64,000 bases of DNA from JBJXHC01 sp964538485 (GCA_964538485.1 CAZIHJ010000002.1:25525-89524); one strand, 5' to 3'. Positions 27,206-36,690 are shown, numbered from the stretch's first letter. Numbers and translations: made by a program. The notes: generated by a model not told the origin, from the letters alone.

Positions 27206-28522
27206 CTATATTGCCTGCACCGCTTTGTTGACGTTTTTCGACAGAGCTCTGTGAGCGATGTCGCGACGATAGTGCATTCCCTCAAAAGAAATCTTATTTA
27301 CTGCTTCATACGCACGGGCAACCACATCCGAAAGACCGGCGCGGGCACTAAATGCGGTGATGGAGAGGACTCTGCCTCCACGGGTGATCGTTCTCCCCCT
27401 CGCTTCGTTGGTTCCACCATGGAAGACAGCAACATCCTTCATGTCAGAAACCGAATGCAACCCGTGTATTTCATGACCCGTTGTGTATTTGTCAGGATAA
27501 CCGTGCGACGCAAGCACAACACAGACCGCCGCGCCAGGGATTTCAGCATGAGTCTGAGGAACGGACTGTACATTACCCGAAGCAGTTGCGATGAGAAGCT
27601 CGACGAAGTCACCTCCGAACAACGGTAACACAACCTGTGTTTCCGGATCGCCAAAGCGGGAATTGTATTCCACCACTTTGGGTCCTGCTGTGGTGATCAT
27701 GACACCAACGTACAAACATCCTTTGTAAGGATGACCGTCGTTTCTCATTCCACTCAACGTCGGCTCAACAATCTCCGCGATAATTCTCTGCATCACTTCC
27801 GGTGTTACGATCGGGGCGGGCGCATAGGCACCCATTCCACCGGTGTTTTTCCCTCTGTCACCGTCCAATACGCGCTTATGGTCCTGTGCCGGCGCAAGAA
27901 CGACATACGACGTTCCATCACATACTGCAAACACCGATGCTTCTTCACCTTCCATAAATTCTTCGACCACAACCGTGTCGCTCGCTGCCCCAAACGAATG
28001 ACGGGACATCATATCTTCAAGTGCGGCAACGGCCTCATTTGACGACTGACAGATAATCACACCCTTTCCCGCCGCCAGGCCATCAGCTTTCAACACCAGT
28101 GGAAACGTGTGCGCTCTTACGTATGTAAGTGCAGCGTCAAGCTCATTACTTGAAAATGTCCTGTGTGCTGCAGAGGGAATATGATGCCGTTGCATGAACT
28201 CCTTGGCAAACCCCTTGCTCCATTCGAGTCGGGCGGCTGCCTTTGACGGTCCGAAAATGCGGAGCCCCCGTTGCTCGAAGAGATCAACGATGCCCTCGGC
28301 GAGAGGTTGTTCAGGCCCGACAACTGTCAGATCAATGTGTTGTTCCATTGCCCACTGAAGCAACCCTGTGATATCTGTTCCAGCAATGGAAACACACTGT
28401 GCCAACGCGGCGATGCCGGGATTCCCGGGAGCGCAATACAATGCAGTGACACGCTTGCTCTGACTGATCTTCCAGACGAGAGCATGCTCTCTGGCGCCGG
28501 AACCGATGACGAGAATTCTCAT
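27206..28522 (-). CDS. purD: Phosphoribosylamine-glycine ligase
   Basis: 438 aa from MRILVIGSGAREHALVW. The ATP-grasp core holds LVLKADGLAAGKGV and EEFMEGEEASVFA, and VVEYNSRFGDPETQ is the PurD signature near residue 290. It makes glycinamide ribonucleotide in purine synthesis. The ATG comes one base after the glycosyltransferase stop; a TTG four codons earlier is less likely. Confidence 0.95.
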   Translation of the reverse strand: MRILVIGSGAREHALVWKISQSKRVTALYCAPGNPGIAALAQCVSIAGTDITGLLQWAMEQHIDLTVVGPEQPLAEGIVDLFEQRGLRIFGPSKAAARLEWSKGFAKEFMQRHHIPSAAHRTFSSNELDAALTYVRAHTFPLVLKADGLAAGKGVIICQSSNEAVAALEDMMSRHSFGAASDTVVVEEFMEGEEASVFAVCDGTSYVVLAPAQDHKRVLDGDRGKNTGGMGAYAPAPIVTPEVMQRIIAEIVEPTLSGMRNDGHPYKGCLYVGVMITTAGPKVVEYNSRFGDPETQVVLPLFGGDFVELLIATASGNVQSVPQTHAEIPGAAVCVVLASHGYPDKYTTGHEIHGLHSVSDMKDVAVFHGGTNEARGRTITRGGRVLSITAFSARAGLSDVVARAYEAVNKISFEGMHYRRDIAHRALSKNVNKAVQAI

Positions 28523-28523
28523 G

Positions 28524-29807
28524 CTATGGCTCAAACAACTCGTTAAAGACTTTTGCCAGTGAACCGGTGAGACTCACTCTGTTGTATTTTTCCACGACGT
28601 CCGGTGACGGGCCTTTAAGTTCTTTCCGCTCGAACTGTTGCACGTATCCAAGAATTGCCGCTTTGATCCCGGCAACGTCATCAGGATCGACAACCGTCCC
28701 TCCCGCCTCAAGGATGGTTGAGCGCATAAATCCGTCCGGCACACAGCCGAGAATGGGTTTGCCTGCCCCGATATACTCATACACTTTGCCGGGTGAACCC
28801 AGATCGTCACCCGCGACCATCCAGAGGACATCCGAGGAAAGAAGATACCGGATGCACTCGGCGTGCGGAACATAACTGACAATGTTCACTACATCCTGCA
28901 GGCCAAGCTGTTCAACGAGCTTCAGGTTCTCATCCCGGAAATTGCCGACAAACAGCGCTTCAATGCGTGTCCGGAGGTCCGGGTGTTCCTGCAAGAGATC
29001 ATGCAACGCCCGGAGAAAATAATCCGGAACCCTGTCCTCCCAGAAAATTCCAGCATAGGTAATGCGCATCTTGCTGTTCGCCGGAGACGGTACGCGTCCT
29101 TCGGGAAAATCCTCCGGGTCAAACCCCTGCGTGATGATATCAATATCGTGATACGTAAGGAACTGGTAATGATTGATCAAAAGCTCCTTCACACGACGAT
29201 TGGTTGTCACCACATGGCTGCTTGCTTTCAACGCTCTCCGTTCAAGAATTTTGTGCCGCCATTTGTGCAACGGCGTGGGATAGAACTTAAACGGATTATC
29301 GATCCAGGGATCACGATAGTCGAACACGAGGGGCTTGTTGATGCGTTCCTTCAACTCCATTCCAATAAGGAATGACGTGAAGGGAGGCGCCGTGCAGAAG
29401 ATCAGATCGAAAGGCGTCTCCCGATGCAGAGCAACGGCCTTTTCCAGGGCGGCTTTTTTCCAGCCGATCTTGTTATCGGGAATAAAGAACGTGTCGCTGA
29501 TCCGGCTCAACCACTTCCTTGTACGTTCTCCCGGCAGTTTTACCGTTTCCTTCTTCGCAAGGAATCTTCCCGGTCCGGCGGCAGGAGTTCGAACGACCTT
29601 CACATCACGCGAGTCAAGCTCCGCAAGCAACGTGTCATCCTGCGCGTAATATCCCACCGCATCCACCGTGAGCACCGTGGGCTGCCATCCGAATTGCGGG
29701 AGGTACTTGACAAACTTCAACGTTCGCTGGACACCGCTCAGGCCCATCGGCGGGAAGTAATACGCGATCACCAGAACCCTCAGGGGTCCGTCATGTTCTT
29801 GTTTCAT
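28524..29807 (-). CDS. Family 4-type glycosyltransferase
   Basis: 427 aa, GT-B fold. N-terminal half starts VLVIAYYFPPMGLSGVQR; a C-terminal Rossmann half carries SPGKVYEYIGAGKPILG, the donor-binding EX7E-like region. Acceptor and sugar are unknown. It sits between purD and an M24 peptidase with one-base gaps, an unexpected place for an envelope enzyme. Confidence 0.87.
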   Translation of the reverse strand: MKQEHDGPLRVLVIAYYFPPMGLSGVQRTLKFVKYLPQFGWQPTVLTVDAVGYYAQDDTLLAELDSRDVKVVRTPAAGPGRFLAKKETVKLPGERTRKWLSRISDTFFIPDNKIGWKKAALEKAVALHRETPFDLIFCTAPPFTSFLIGMELKERINKPLVFDYRDPWIDNPFKFYPTPLHKWRHKILERRALKASSHVVTTNRRVKELLINHYQFLTYHDIDIITQGFDPEDFPEGRVPSPANSKMRITYAGIFWEDRVPDYFLRALHDLLQEHPDLRTRIEALFVGNFRDENLKLVEQLGLQDVVNIVSYVPHAECIRYLLSSDVLWMVAGDDLGSPGKVYEYIGAGKPILGCVPDGFMRSTILEAGGTVVDPDDVAGIKAAILGYVQQFERKELKGPSPDVVEKYNRVSLTGSLAKVFNELFEP

Positions 29808-29808
29808 T

Positions 29809-30879
29809 CTATATCACTATCAGTTCTTTGGGAGCAGTATTCAGCACATGACATCCCGTAGGAGTCAGTACCACGTCATCCTCGATCCGGACGCCGCCAA
29901 ATCCATTAATATAGATCCCGGGTTCGATGGTGATGACAGAGCCCGAGGTCAGGGATTCTTTGCTGAGAAATGAGACACGTGGACGCTCATGAACCCGCAG
30001 ACCCAGTCCGTGTCCAAGCGAATGCACAAAATATTTCCCGAATCCTGCCGCGACGATTCTATCGCGGGCAATGGCATCAAGTTCACGAGCAGGCATTCCG
30101 CCATGTGCTTCGGCAATTGCGGCTCGCTGGGCATCCAGCACCACGTTGTAGATACGCCGTTGCCTGGCGTTCACACGTCCGACAGCAACGGTGCGTGTGA
30201 GGTCCGAGTTATATCCCCGCACAGAACAGCCAAAGTCAAGGGTAACAAGCTCGCCCCGTTTAATGCGTTTGGAGGTTGCGCGGGCATGGGGAAGGGCCCC
30301 GCGTTCACCGCTTGCAACGATACACTCAAACGCGTCGCCATCGGCGCCGTGCATTTTGTGCAGGTAGGAAATCCGCGCTGCAACGTCTGATTCACTCACA
30401 CCCGGACGAATAAAAGAAAGTATCTCAGCAAACACCTTGTCCGAGATTCTCACCGCTTCCTTGATAGCTTCAAGCTCCGATGGGTCTTTGACCAGGGTGA
30501 GATTCTCGACAATATCTGCTGTTGCTATCAACCGGACACGCGGCAATTGCTTCCGGAGCGCCAAGTACTGGCTGTACGAGACGTACTGTTCCTCAAAACC
30601 CACGCGCACACAGCCGTTGAGCAGGCCGGCATTAGCCACTTCATCAACCAATTCTTTTTGGGTGATAATCCGGCGAATGCCGTTCACTTCGCTCCGGCTC
30701 TGGAGAGAGTATCGTGTGTCCGTAAGGAAGGCCGCCTGACGCCGGCGAATGGCAACGAGGCCATTCGAGCCGGAAAAATTCGTGAGGTATCTCAGGTTGT
30801 GGGGGGATGAGACGAGCAGAGCATCCAGACCCTTTTCGACGAGCGTTGTTCGCACTCGAGCAAGTCGTTGTCGTGTCAT
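29809..30879 (-). CDS. Xaa-Pro aminopeptidase/dipeptidase (peptidase M24)
   Basis: About 356 aa from MTRQRLARVRTTL. Pita-bread-fold metal ligands are visible: LDFGCSVRGYNSDLTRT (two Asp), HSLGHGLGL (His), TIEPGIY (Glu) and RIEDDV (Glu). It removes amino acids before proline. It starts 13 bases after the guaB stop; a longer reading would overlap guaB and adds no family sequence. Confidence 0.92.
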   Translation of the reverse strand: MTRQRLARVRTTLVEKGLDALLVSSPHNLRYLTNFSGSNGLVAIRRRQAAFLTDTRYSLQSRSEVNGIRRIITQKELVDEVANAGLLNGCVRVGFEEQYVSYSQYLALRKQLPRVRLIATADIVENLTLVKDPSELEAIKEAVRISDKVFAEILSFIRPGVSESDVAARISYLHKMHGADGDAFECIVASGERGALPHARATSKRIKRGELVTLDFGCSVRGYNSDLTRTVAVGRVNARQRRIYNVVLDAQRAAIAEAHGGMPARELDAIARDRIVAAGFGKYFVHSLGHGLGLRVHERPRVSFLSKESLTSGSVITIEPGIYINGFGGVRIEDDVVLTPTGCHVLNTAPKELIVI

Positions 30880-30892
30880 CCGGGAAGAGGTC

Positions 30893-32359
30893 TCAGACGT
30901 GATAGTTCGGAGCTTCTTTGGTGATTGCAATATCGTGTGGATGACTTTCGCGCAGGCCTGCGTCGGTAATCCTGACGAAACGTCCGCGGGCTTTCAATTC
31001 GGTAATCGTCCCTGTGCCGCAATATCCCATGGCAGCGCGCAACCCGCCGACCATTTGGTAGACAATGTCGCCGAGAGCCCCTTTGTACGGAACGCGTCCC
31101 TCAATTCCTTCCGGTACAAGTTTCTGAATGTCATCCTCAGCATCCTGAAAATAGCGATCCTTGCTCCCCTGTTTCATCGCTTCCAATGATCCCATGCCGC
31201 GGTACATCTTGTAGCTTCTTCCCTCATACAGAACTTTCTCGCCCGGGCTCTCATCCACTCCGGCAAACAATCCGCCGATCATAACAGTATCGGCACCTGC
31301 GGCGATGGCTTTTGCAATATCACCGGTCTGTTTGATCCCTCCGTCCGCAATAATGGGAACGCCGCTACGACGGGCTGCACCTGCACATTCCATAATGGCG
31401 GTGACCTGCGGAATGCCAACGCCGGCGACCACACGTGTTGTGCAGATCGATCCCGGCCCAATGCCGACCTTTACTGCATCCACTCCCGCCCGGATAAGAT
31501 CACGGGTTCCTTCAGCCGTTGCAACATTCCCGGCGATCATCTCCAGATTGGTAAATTTCTTCCGGAGCGCCTTAACTGTTTTCAACACGCCATCGGAATG
31601 ACCATGCGCAGTATCGACGACGATCAGATCCACACCCCCTTTTACCAGCTCGCTTACGCGGTCGGTGGTATCCGCGGTGACACCGACTGCAGCCCCGACA
31701 CGCAAACGACCGTGCTCATCCTTGGATGCGTGGGGATAACGTTTCTTTTTCTGGATGTCCTTGAACGTAATCAGACCATTGAGAGCACCATGTTTGTCCA
31801 CGACGGGCAGCTTTTCAATCTTGTGCTTTTGCAAGATCCGTTCCGCCTGGTCGATTGTTGTGCCAACGGGAGCAGTGACCAGACGTTCCTTTGTCATTAC
31901 TTCTGCAACCGCCTGATCTTCATCCGGCTCGAATCGCAGGTCACGGTTCGTGATAATTCCGATCAACCGTCCGGCATCATCAACAACCGGGATACCGGAG
32001 ATCTTGTATTTATTCATCAATGCGAGAACGTCCCGCACACGCTGATTGGCTTTGACGGTAATGGGGTCGAGGATCATCCCGCTTTCCGAGCGTTTGACGC
32101 GGTCGACCTCCTCCACCTGTCTTGCGATCGTGAGGTTCTTATGGAGAATACCCATGCCCCCTTCACGCGCAAGGGCAATGGCCATTGCGGACTCAGTGAC
32201 TGTATCCATGGCCGCACTCAGCAGCGGAATATTCAGGACGATATTGCGGCTGAGCTTTGTTTGAATGTTGACTTCACGGGGCAGGACATGCGATTTGGAC
32301 GGAACAAGGAGGATGTCATCGTACGTAAGGGCTTCGCCGAGAACTTTATTCTTCGCCAA
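30893..32359 (-). CDS. guaB: Inosine-5'-monophosphate dehydrogenase
   Basis: 488 aa. TIM barrel split by a CBS pair (about 98-205). The nucleophilic cysteine is in GIGPGSICTTRVV (C306), and MYRGMGSLEAM is the flap region. It oxidises IMP to XMP, the committed step to GMP. It is first in a tight minus-strand run with the M24 peptidase, glycosyltransferase and purD. Confidence 0.97.
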   Translation of the reverse strand: MAKNKVLGEALTYDDILLVPSKSHVLPREVNIQTKLSRNIVLNIPLLSAAMDTVTESAMAIALAREGGMGILHKNLTIARQVEEVDRVKRSESGMILDPITVKANQRVRDVLALMNKYKISGIPVVDDAGRLIGIITNRDLRFEPDEDQAVAEVMTKERLVTAPVGTTIDQAERILQKHKIEKLPVVDKHGALNGLITFKDIQKKKRYPHASKDEHGRLRVGAAVGVTADTTDRVSELVKGGVDLIVVDTAHGHSDGVLKTVKALRKKFTNLEMIAGNVATAEGTRDLIRAGVDAVKVGIGPGSICTTRVVAGVGIPQVTAIMECAGAARRSGVPIIADGGIKQTGDIAKAIAAGADTVMIGGLFAGVDESPGEKVLYEGRSYKMYRGMGSLEAMKQGSKDRYFQDAEDDIQKLVPEGIEGRVPYKGALGDIVYQMVGGLRAAMGYCGTGTITELKARGRFVRITDAGLRESHPHDIAITKEAPNYHV

Positions 32360-32385
32360 GAAAATTCAGAGTAGTTATGAAGTGA

Positions 32386-33555
32386 TTATGAAAAAGCTTG
32401 AATGCCTGTTATGTCCTCGCCAACGATCAACGTATGCATCTCATGAGTTCCTTCGTATGTCAACACAGACTCAAGATTCGCGGCATGGCGCATCACCGGG
32501 TATTCATCAAGAATGCCGTTTGCGCCGAGGATGGTGCGGGCATCGCGTGCAATTTCCAGGGCATGATACACGTTATTCCGTTTTGCCATGGAGACTTGTT
32601 GCGGGCGGACATTCCCGGCGTCTTTGAGGCGCCCGAGTTGAAGGCACAACAACTGCGCCTTGGTAATCTCGGTGACCATATGAACGAGTTTTGCCTGCGT
32701 CAGCTGGAATGCAGCGATCGGCTTATCGAATTGAATGCGCGATTTTGCATAGTTCAACGCGGCATCGTAGCACGCCATCGCAGCGCCATTTGCCCCCCAT
32801 GCAATACCGTAGCGTGCCTGGTTCAGGCACATCAGCGGTCCTTTCAATCCTTCCACTTTCGGAAGACGGTTCTGTTTGGGAATAAAAACGTCCTGGAAGA
32901 TCAGCTCGGATGTAACGGAAGCACGGAGGGAATGCTTGCCCTTCATTTCCGGCGCGGAGAATCCCTTCATGCCCTTCTCTACCAGGAACCCGTTGACAAC
33001 ACCATTGAGTTTGGCCCACACTACTGCCACATCGGCAAGTGTTCCATTGGTAATCCACATCTTCGCCCCATTCAGCAGATACCCATCAGCTCGTTCCTCC
33101 GCACGCGTAATCATCCCTCCGGGATTGGAGCCATAATCCGGTTCCGTCAGGCCGAAACACCCGATGCTCTCGCCCTTGGCAAGTTTGGGAAGCCAGAAGT
33201 CTTTCTGCTCCTCTGAACCAAACGCAAATATTGGATACATGACGAGGGAACTTTGAACCGATGCAAAGCTTCGCACACCACTGTCGCCTCGCTCCAGCTC
33301 CTGCATGACCAGGCCATATGCGACATTGTTCATTTCGGCACATCCGTATTTTGCAGGAAGTGTGGATCCGAACAGACCAAGTTCGGCCATGTCTTTTACC
33401 AGGTTGAGAGGGAAGGTACCAGCGCGGGCGTGTTTTTCAATAATGGGAATAATCCGGTCATCAACGAATTCGCGGACCGTTTGTCGCACGAGGATTTCTT
33501 CCTGCGACAAAAGGCTATCGATGTTATAGTAGTCCACCCCGGCGAATTTTGGCAT
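32386..33555 (-). CDS. Glutaryl-CoA dehydrogenase-like acyl-CoA dehydrogenase
   Basis: 389 aa. SFASVQSSLVMYPIFAFGSEEQ, GCFGLTEPDYGSNPGGM and the C-terminal TYEGTHEMHTLIVG (catalytic Glu in YEGTH) resemble GcdH more than straight-chain enzymes. GcdH oxidises and decarboxylates glutaryl-CoA to crotonyl-CoA, the end of one lysine route. Lysine 6-transaminase at base 1 supports that role (inference). A 272-base space with two hairpins lies upstream. Confidence 0.85.
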   Translation of the reverse strand: MPKFAGVDYYNIDSLLSQEEILVRQTVREFVDDRIIPIIEKHARAGTFPLNLVKDMAELGLFGSTLPAKYGCAEMNNVAYGLVMQELERGDSGVRSFASVQSSLVMYPIFAFGSEEQKDFWLPKLAKGESIGCFGLTEPDYGSNPGGMITRAEERADGYLLNGAKMWITNGTLADVAVVWAKLNGVVNGFLVEKGMKGFSAPEMKGKHSLRASVTSELIFQDVFIPKQNRLPKVEGLKGPLMCLNQARYGIAWGANGAAMACYDAALNYAKSRIQFDKPIAAFQLTQAKLVHMVTEITKAQLLCLQLGRLKDAGNVRPQQVSMAKRNNVYHALEIARDARTILGANGILDEYPVMRHAANLESVLTYEGTHEMHTLIVGEDITGIQAFS

Positions 33556-33584
33556 GCGTGTCTCAGAATAGCGTATATGGAGAA

Positions 33585-33612
33585 GCCCTGTCTACGAAAA
33601 GCAACACAGGGC
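33585..33612 (-). other. Hairpin in the leader of the acyl-CoA dehydrogenase gene
   Basis: GCCCTGT and ACAGGGC pair exactly around a 14-nt loop, 30 bases before the start codon at 33555. Could be part of a leader structure; function unknown. Confidence 0.6.
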
Positions 33613-33688
33613 CGGAAAATGAGTTGAATTGCACTAAAAAGAATGAAAAATGTGTTTCAAAGTCAAGGTTGAAGGGGCCCGACGGAGA

Positions 33689-33723
33689 GAAGCCGGACAA
33701 GTTGGTCAGGCCCGTCCGGCTTC
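33689..33723 (-). terminator. Hairpin after the NtrC-type gene, possible terminator
   Basis: GAAGCCGGAC and GTCCGGCTTC pair exactly with a 15-nt loop, about 105 bases past the regulator stop. No T-run follows on the minus strand, so intrinsic termination is only possible. Confidence 0.45.
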
Positions 33724-33827
33724 ATTGAAGGAGAGATAGAGATGTTACTGGTCAGAGAAGTATACTGACCTCAATCAAAAAAGTTTCACTTCGGAGAAAG
33801 AAATACTTGAACGGAACAACGATGGAA

Positions 33828-35204
33828 TCAGTCGACGACCTTCATGCCGTATCGCTTGATCTTCAGGTAGAGGGTTTTCTTGCTGATGCCGAGGATATCG
33901 GCACTCTTGGTGCGGCTGTAGTTGTACTGTTTCAAGACACGTTCTATATGCAAACGTTCCAAGGTATCAAGTGACAGGTCGCCGTTTTCCGGAAGAGAGT
34001 CAAGTGTGCTCGTTACCTGGGTTCGATCACCCCTATGGAAGTACATGGCAAGATCCGATTCATCCACATATTCTCCGGATGAGAGAAGTACGGCACCTTC
34101 CAGCACATGCTCAAGTTCCCGCACATTTCCGGGCCAGTCATATGACATGAGAAGTTTCAAGGCGTTTGGGGTCAGCTTCTTGGGTTGCTTGGATTTTGTT
34201 TTACGGGTAAGGAAGAACTCCGCGAGAATGGGAATGTCCTCCGTCCGTTCCCTCAGGCTCGGCATGCGCACCGTAACCACGTTGAGTCGGTACAACAAAT
34301 CCTCACGGAACCGACCGGCGGAGACCTCCGCCCGCAGATCCTTGTTCGTCGCAGTCACAACCCGAACATCGACGGTTAGCAAGTTCGTGCCGCCAACGCG
34401 ACGGAATTCCCCGGTTTCAAGAAATCTGAGCAGTTTTGGCTGGATCGTCGGACTGATGTCCCCCACCTCGTCAAGAAACAGTGTGCCTCCGTTTGCAACC
34501 TCGACGAGCCCCTGCTTGGCGGTATATGCATTCGTAAATGCACCCTTCTCGTGACCGAACAACTCACTTTCCAGGAGTGTATCAGGAATCGAAGCGCAAT
34601 TGACTGCCACAAACGGTCTGTTGTTTCGGGGGCTTCGACGATGGATGAGGTTGGCAATTAACTCCTTGCCGGTACCACTTGCACCTTGAATAAGGACGAA
34701 CGAATCGCTCTCAGCGAAGCGTGTGGCACTCTCGACAAGCTTCAGAAACGAAGGGCTTTGTCCGATGATTTCGAAATTGCCGACACGGCGGTTCAATTCA
34801 CTCTTCATGAGCTTATTATCAATGAAGAGTTGTTTGCGCTCTATTGCACGGTGAATCGTATTGAACAGTTCGTCGATGTCGTACGGCTTGGCCAGAAAAT
34901 CATATGCGCCAAGTTTAATGGTTTGAATGGCTGTCTTGACATCGGCGTAATTGGTCAGGATAATGACCTGGGTGGTCGGTGAATATTCTTGAACAAACTT
35001 CAGTACTTCAATGCCGGTGACCCGGGGCATCCGGATATCAAGCAGGATTACATCATATACTTTGGCTTGAATCTGGTTGATGGCCTGGCCGCCATCCGAA
35101 GCAGTATTCACTGCAAATTCTTCGGACTCGGCAAGCTCGGTCTCAAGCAAGGTCCGAAGTGACTCTTCATCATCAACAATCAGGATCTGGTATTTCTTCG
35201 CCAT
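33828..35204 (-). CDS. Sigma-54-dependent response regulator with variant contact loop
   Basis: 458 aa from MAKKYQILIVDDEE. Receiver (D56 in VILLDIRMPR), AAA+ with Walker A GASGTGKE and Walker B GGTLFLDEVGD, and a Fis-type helix-turn-helix (SRTKSADILGISKKTLYLKI). The loop that normally reads GAFTGA reads GAFTNA, which could change sigma-54 activation. It lies 55 bases after a stand-alone receiver gene and probably shares its promoter. An upstream in-frame Met would overlap that gene's 3' end. Confidence 0.93.
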   Translation of the reverse strand: MAKKYQILIVDDEESLRTLLETELAESEEFAVNTASDGGQAINQIQAKVYDVILLDIRMPRVTGIEVLKFVQEYSPTTQVIILTNYADVKTAIQTIKLGAYDFLAKPYDIDELFNTIHRAIERKQLFIDNKLMKSELNRRVGNFEIIGQSPSFLKLVESATRFAESDSFVLIQGASGTGKELIANLIHRRSPRNNRPFVAVNCASIPDTLLESELFGHEKGAFTNAYTAKQGLVEVANGGTLFLDEVGDISPTIQPKLLRFLETGEFRRVGGTNLLTVDVRVVTATNKDLRAEVSAGRFREDLLYRLNVVTVRMPSLRERTEDIPILAEFFLTRKTKSKQPKKLTPNALKLLMSYDWPGNVRELEHVLEGAVLLSSGEYVDESDLAMYFHRGDRTQVTSTLDSLPENGDLSLDTLERLHIERVLKQYNYSRTKSADILGISKKTLYLKIKRYGMKVVD

Positions 35205-35259
35205 CTTCAGTCCCTGAGCTCTTTCTTCTGTGGCGACCATTTCGCCAGGTTGAGCAACT

Positions 35260-35628
35260 CTACTCACTCAGTACTCGCTCAATTGTGGTCAGAAGGTCCA
35301 CGAGGTCATATGGTTTGCTCACAAAATCTTCGGCACCAAGTTTCTTTGACTCGATCGCGTTTTTCAAGTCTGCAAAACCGGTCAGCATGATGACTTTCGT
35401 CGTGGGATGTTTGTCCTTGATAAATTTCAGCACTTCGAAGCCGTTCATTCGCGGCATTTTGATATCCAACAGCACAAGGTCAAACGCTTTCTTCTGCAAT
35501 TCGTTGATTGCTTCATCTCCGTCGCCGGCCGCCGCTACCTCATATCCTTCGCTGACCAGTTCACTGCTAAGCACTGTTCGTAATGCGTCCTCGTCATCAA
35601 CAACCAGTATCTTACGTTTGTCAGTCAT
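35260..35628 (-). CDS. Stand-alone CheY-like response regulator
   Basis: 122 aa, receiver domain only: VVDDED acidic pair, phospho-acceptor D55 in LVLLDIKMPR, T in MLTGFAD and K in VSKPYD. With no output domain, it must act by binding or by passing phosphate on. First gene after a good promoter (35726-35754) and followed by the NtrC-type gene. Confidence 0.93.
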   Translation of the reverse strand: MTDKRKILVVDDEDALRTVLSSELVSEGYEVAAAGDGDEAINELQKKAFDLVLLDIKMPRMNGFEVLKFIKDKHPTTKVIMLTGFADLKNAIESKKLGAEDFVSKPYDLVDLLTTIERVLSE

Positions 35629-35725
35629 CAGGTTACTCCGGTCAATGAAAAATCCGTCTGATTTTGACGCTCGGTAAAAAAACTCAAGCCGATACGTTTT
35701 TTCCTATTTTTCCCAGAACGGTACG

Positions 35726-35754
35726 ATAATAGCGAAACAAATGCATAAAATCAA
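35726..35754 (-). promoter_or_regulatory. Sigma-70-type promoter for the receiver/NtrC pair
   Basis: On the minus strand: TTGATT (35754-35749), a 17-base spacer, TATTAT (35731-35726). The expected start is near 35719, giving a leader of about 90 bases. Confidence 0.6.
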
Positions 35755-35805
35755 CCCAATTCACAATTTTGAAGCACTCTCTTTGAGTATTGGCTCCAAA
35801 CATGT

Positions 35806-35834
35806 TTGCAAGTGTCTTGCGCTTATGGTATAAT
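35806..35834 (+). promoter_or_regulatory. Sigma-70-type promoter for the receiver-DHp gene
   Basis: TTGCAA (35806-35811), a 17-base spacer, perfect TATAAT (35829-35834). Transcription would start near 35841, about 22 bases before the ATG. It faces away from the minus-strand promoter about 50 bases off. Confidence 0.7.
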
Positions 35835-35862
35835 GCGGCACAGCATACGGCAAGGAAACGAT

Positions 35863-36519
35863 ATGGAATCGCCCGAACTCATTACTCTCCTCATAGTTGA
35901 CGATGATACAAGTTACATGTCAATCGCTCAGCATCTCCTTTCAAAGTACCAAGGCAAGAAATTCGAGGTTGTCTGGAAACAGGACGGAAAATCAGCTATT
36001 TCCGAGCTGGAAAAGAACACTGGCATTGATCTCGTCCTGCTTGACTACTACCTTCCTGAGATTAATGGGCTTGAAGTCACCAAAATGATCAGGGAGAAGC
36101 AAATCAACATTCCCATCATCTTTCTTACTTCAAATCGTGACTTCCGGCTGGCGATTGAAGCGATGAAATACGGCGTTGAGGACTATATGGTGAAGGACGA
36201 AGCGGTCGATTCGGTGCTTCCACGCACTATTGTCAATATTCTTGAGCGCGTGCACCTTAAAAAGAGAATAGCTGAGCAACAGAAAGCAGACTTGATTGCC
36301 CAGAAGCGTACCGAGGCAATAAAGGAGCTTGTTGTGACAGTATGCCATGAGTTTAATAATCCCCTGGCAGCCATGAAAATCAGCGCAGATATTATGGCGC
36401 GTCAAAGTCTTCCAAGCGACGAAAAGCATCTTGTTCAGGAACTCGATAAGAACATCGCGCTTATCGAGAAGGAGATTTCCAAACTCAGAGACATCAACTT
36501 TGAGAAGATCGAGTTCTGA
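35863..36519 (+). CDS. Receiver-DHp protein without a kinase ATPase domain
   Basis: 218 aa from MESPELITLLIVDDD, with AAGGAAAC upstream. Receiver at 8-125 (D61 in LVLLDYYLPE, T89, K111). A predicted coiled linker follows (about 128-152), then an H-box VCHEFNNPLAAM with H162, as in HisKA dimerisation domains, and a short second helix to the end. The N, G1, F and G2 boxes that bind ATP are missing; the protein simply ends. It may act as a phosphotransfer hub, a decoy dimer or a scaffold (inference). A TATAAT promoter lies just upstream, divergent from the receiver/NtrC pair. Confidence 0.88.
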   Translation: MESPELITLLIVDDDTSYMSIAQHLLSKYQGKKFEVVWKQDGKSAISELEKNTGIDLVLLDYYLPEINGLEVTKMIREKQINIPIIFLTSNRDFRLAIEAMKYGVEDYMVKDEAVDSVLPRTIVNILERVHLKKRIAEQQKADLIAQKRTEAIKELVVTVCHEFNNPLAAMKISADIMARQSLPSDEKHLVQELDKNIALIEKEISKLRDINFEKIEF

Positions 36520-36636
36520 GCTTGCATATCAAACGCTGAGTTTCTATATTTATTGTCACAGAGTTTGATAGGGCGCCATACTCATGCAACTACCCGGCAA
36601 CGAAGAAATATATTATCCCGGCAATTTCAAACAGAC

Positions 36637-36672
36637 AAAAAGTGTCCCGCCAACAAGCGGGACACTTTTTTT
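36637..36672 (+). terminator. Rho-independent terminator (works both ways)
   Basis: AAAAAGTGTCCCGC, loop caacaa, GCGGGACAC then seven T. A textbook intrinsic terminator, A-rich on the left as well. It ends the receiver-DHp transcript and lies only 19 bases before the nif3 ATG, so nif3 must be started from within or after it, or by read-through. Confidence 0.9.
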
Positions 36673-36690
36673 GTGTGAGCGTGCCACTCC

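Noticed and set aside
36584..36682. Short open frame across the terminator before nif3
   Set aside because: It would translate through a canonical terminator hairpin and T-run.
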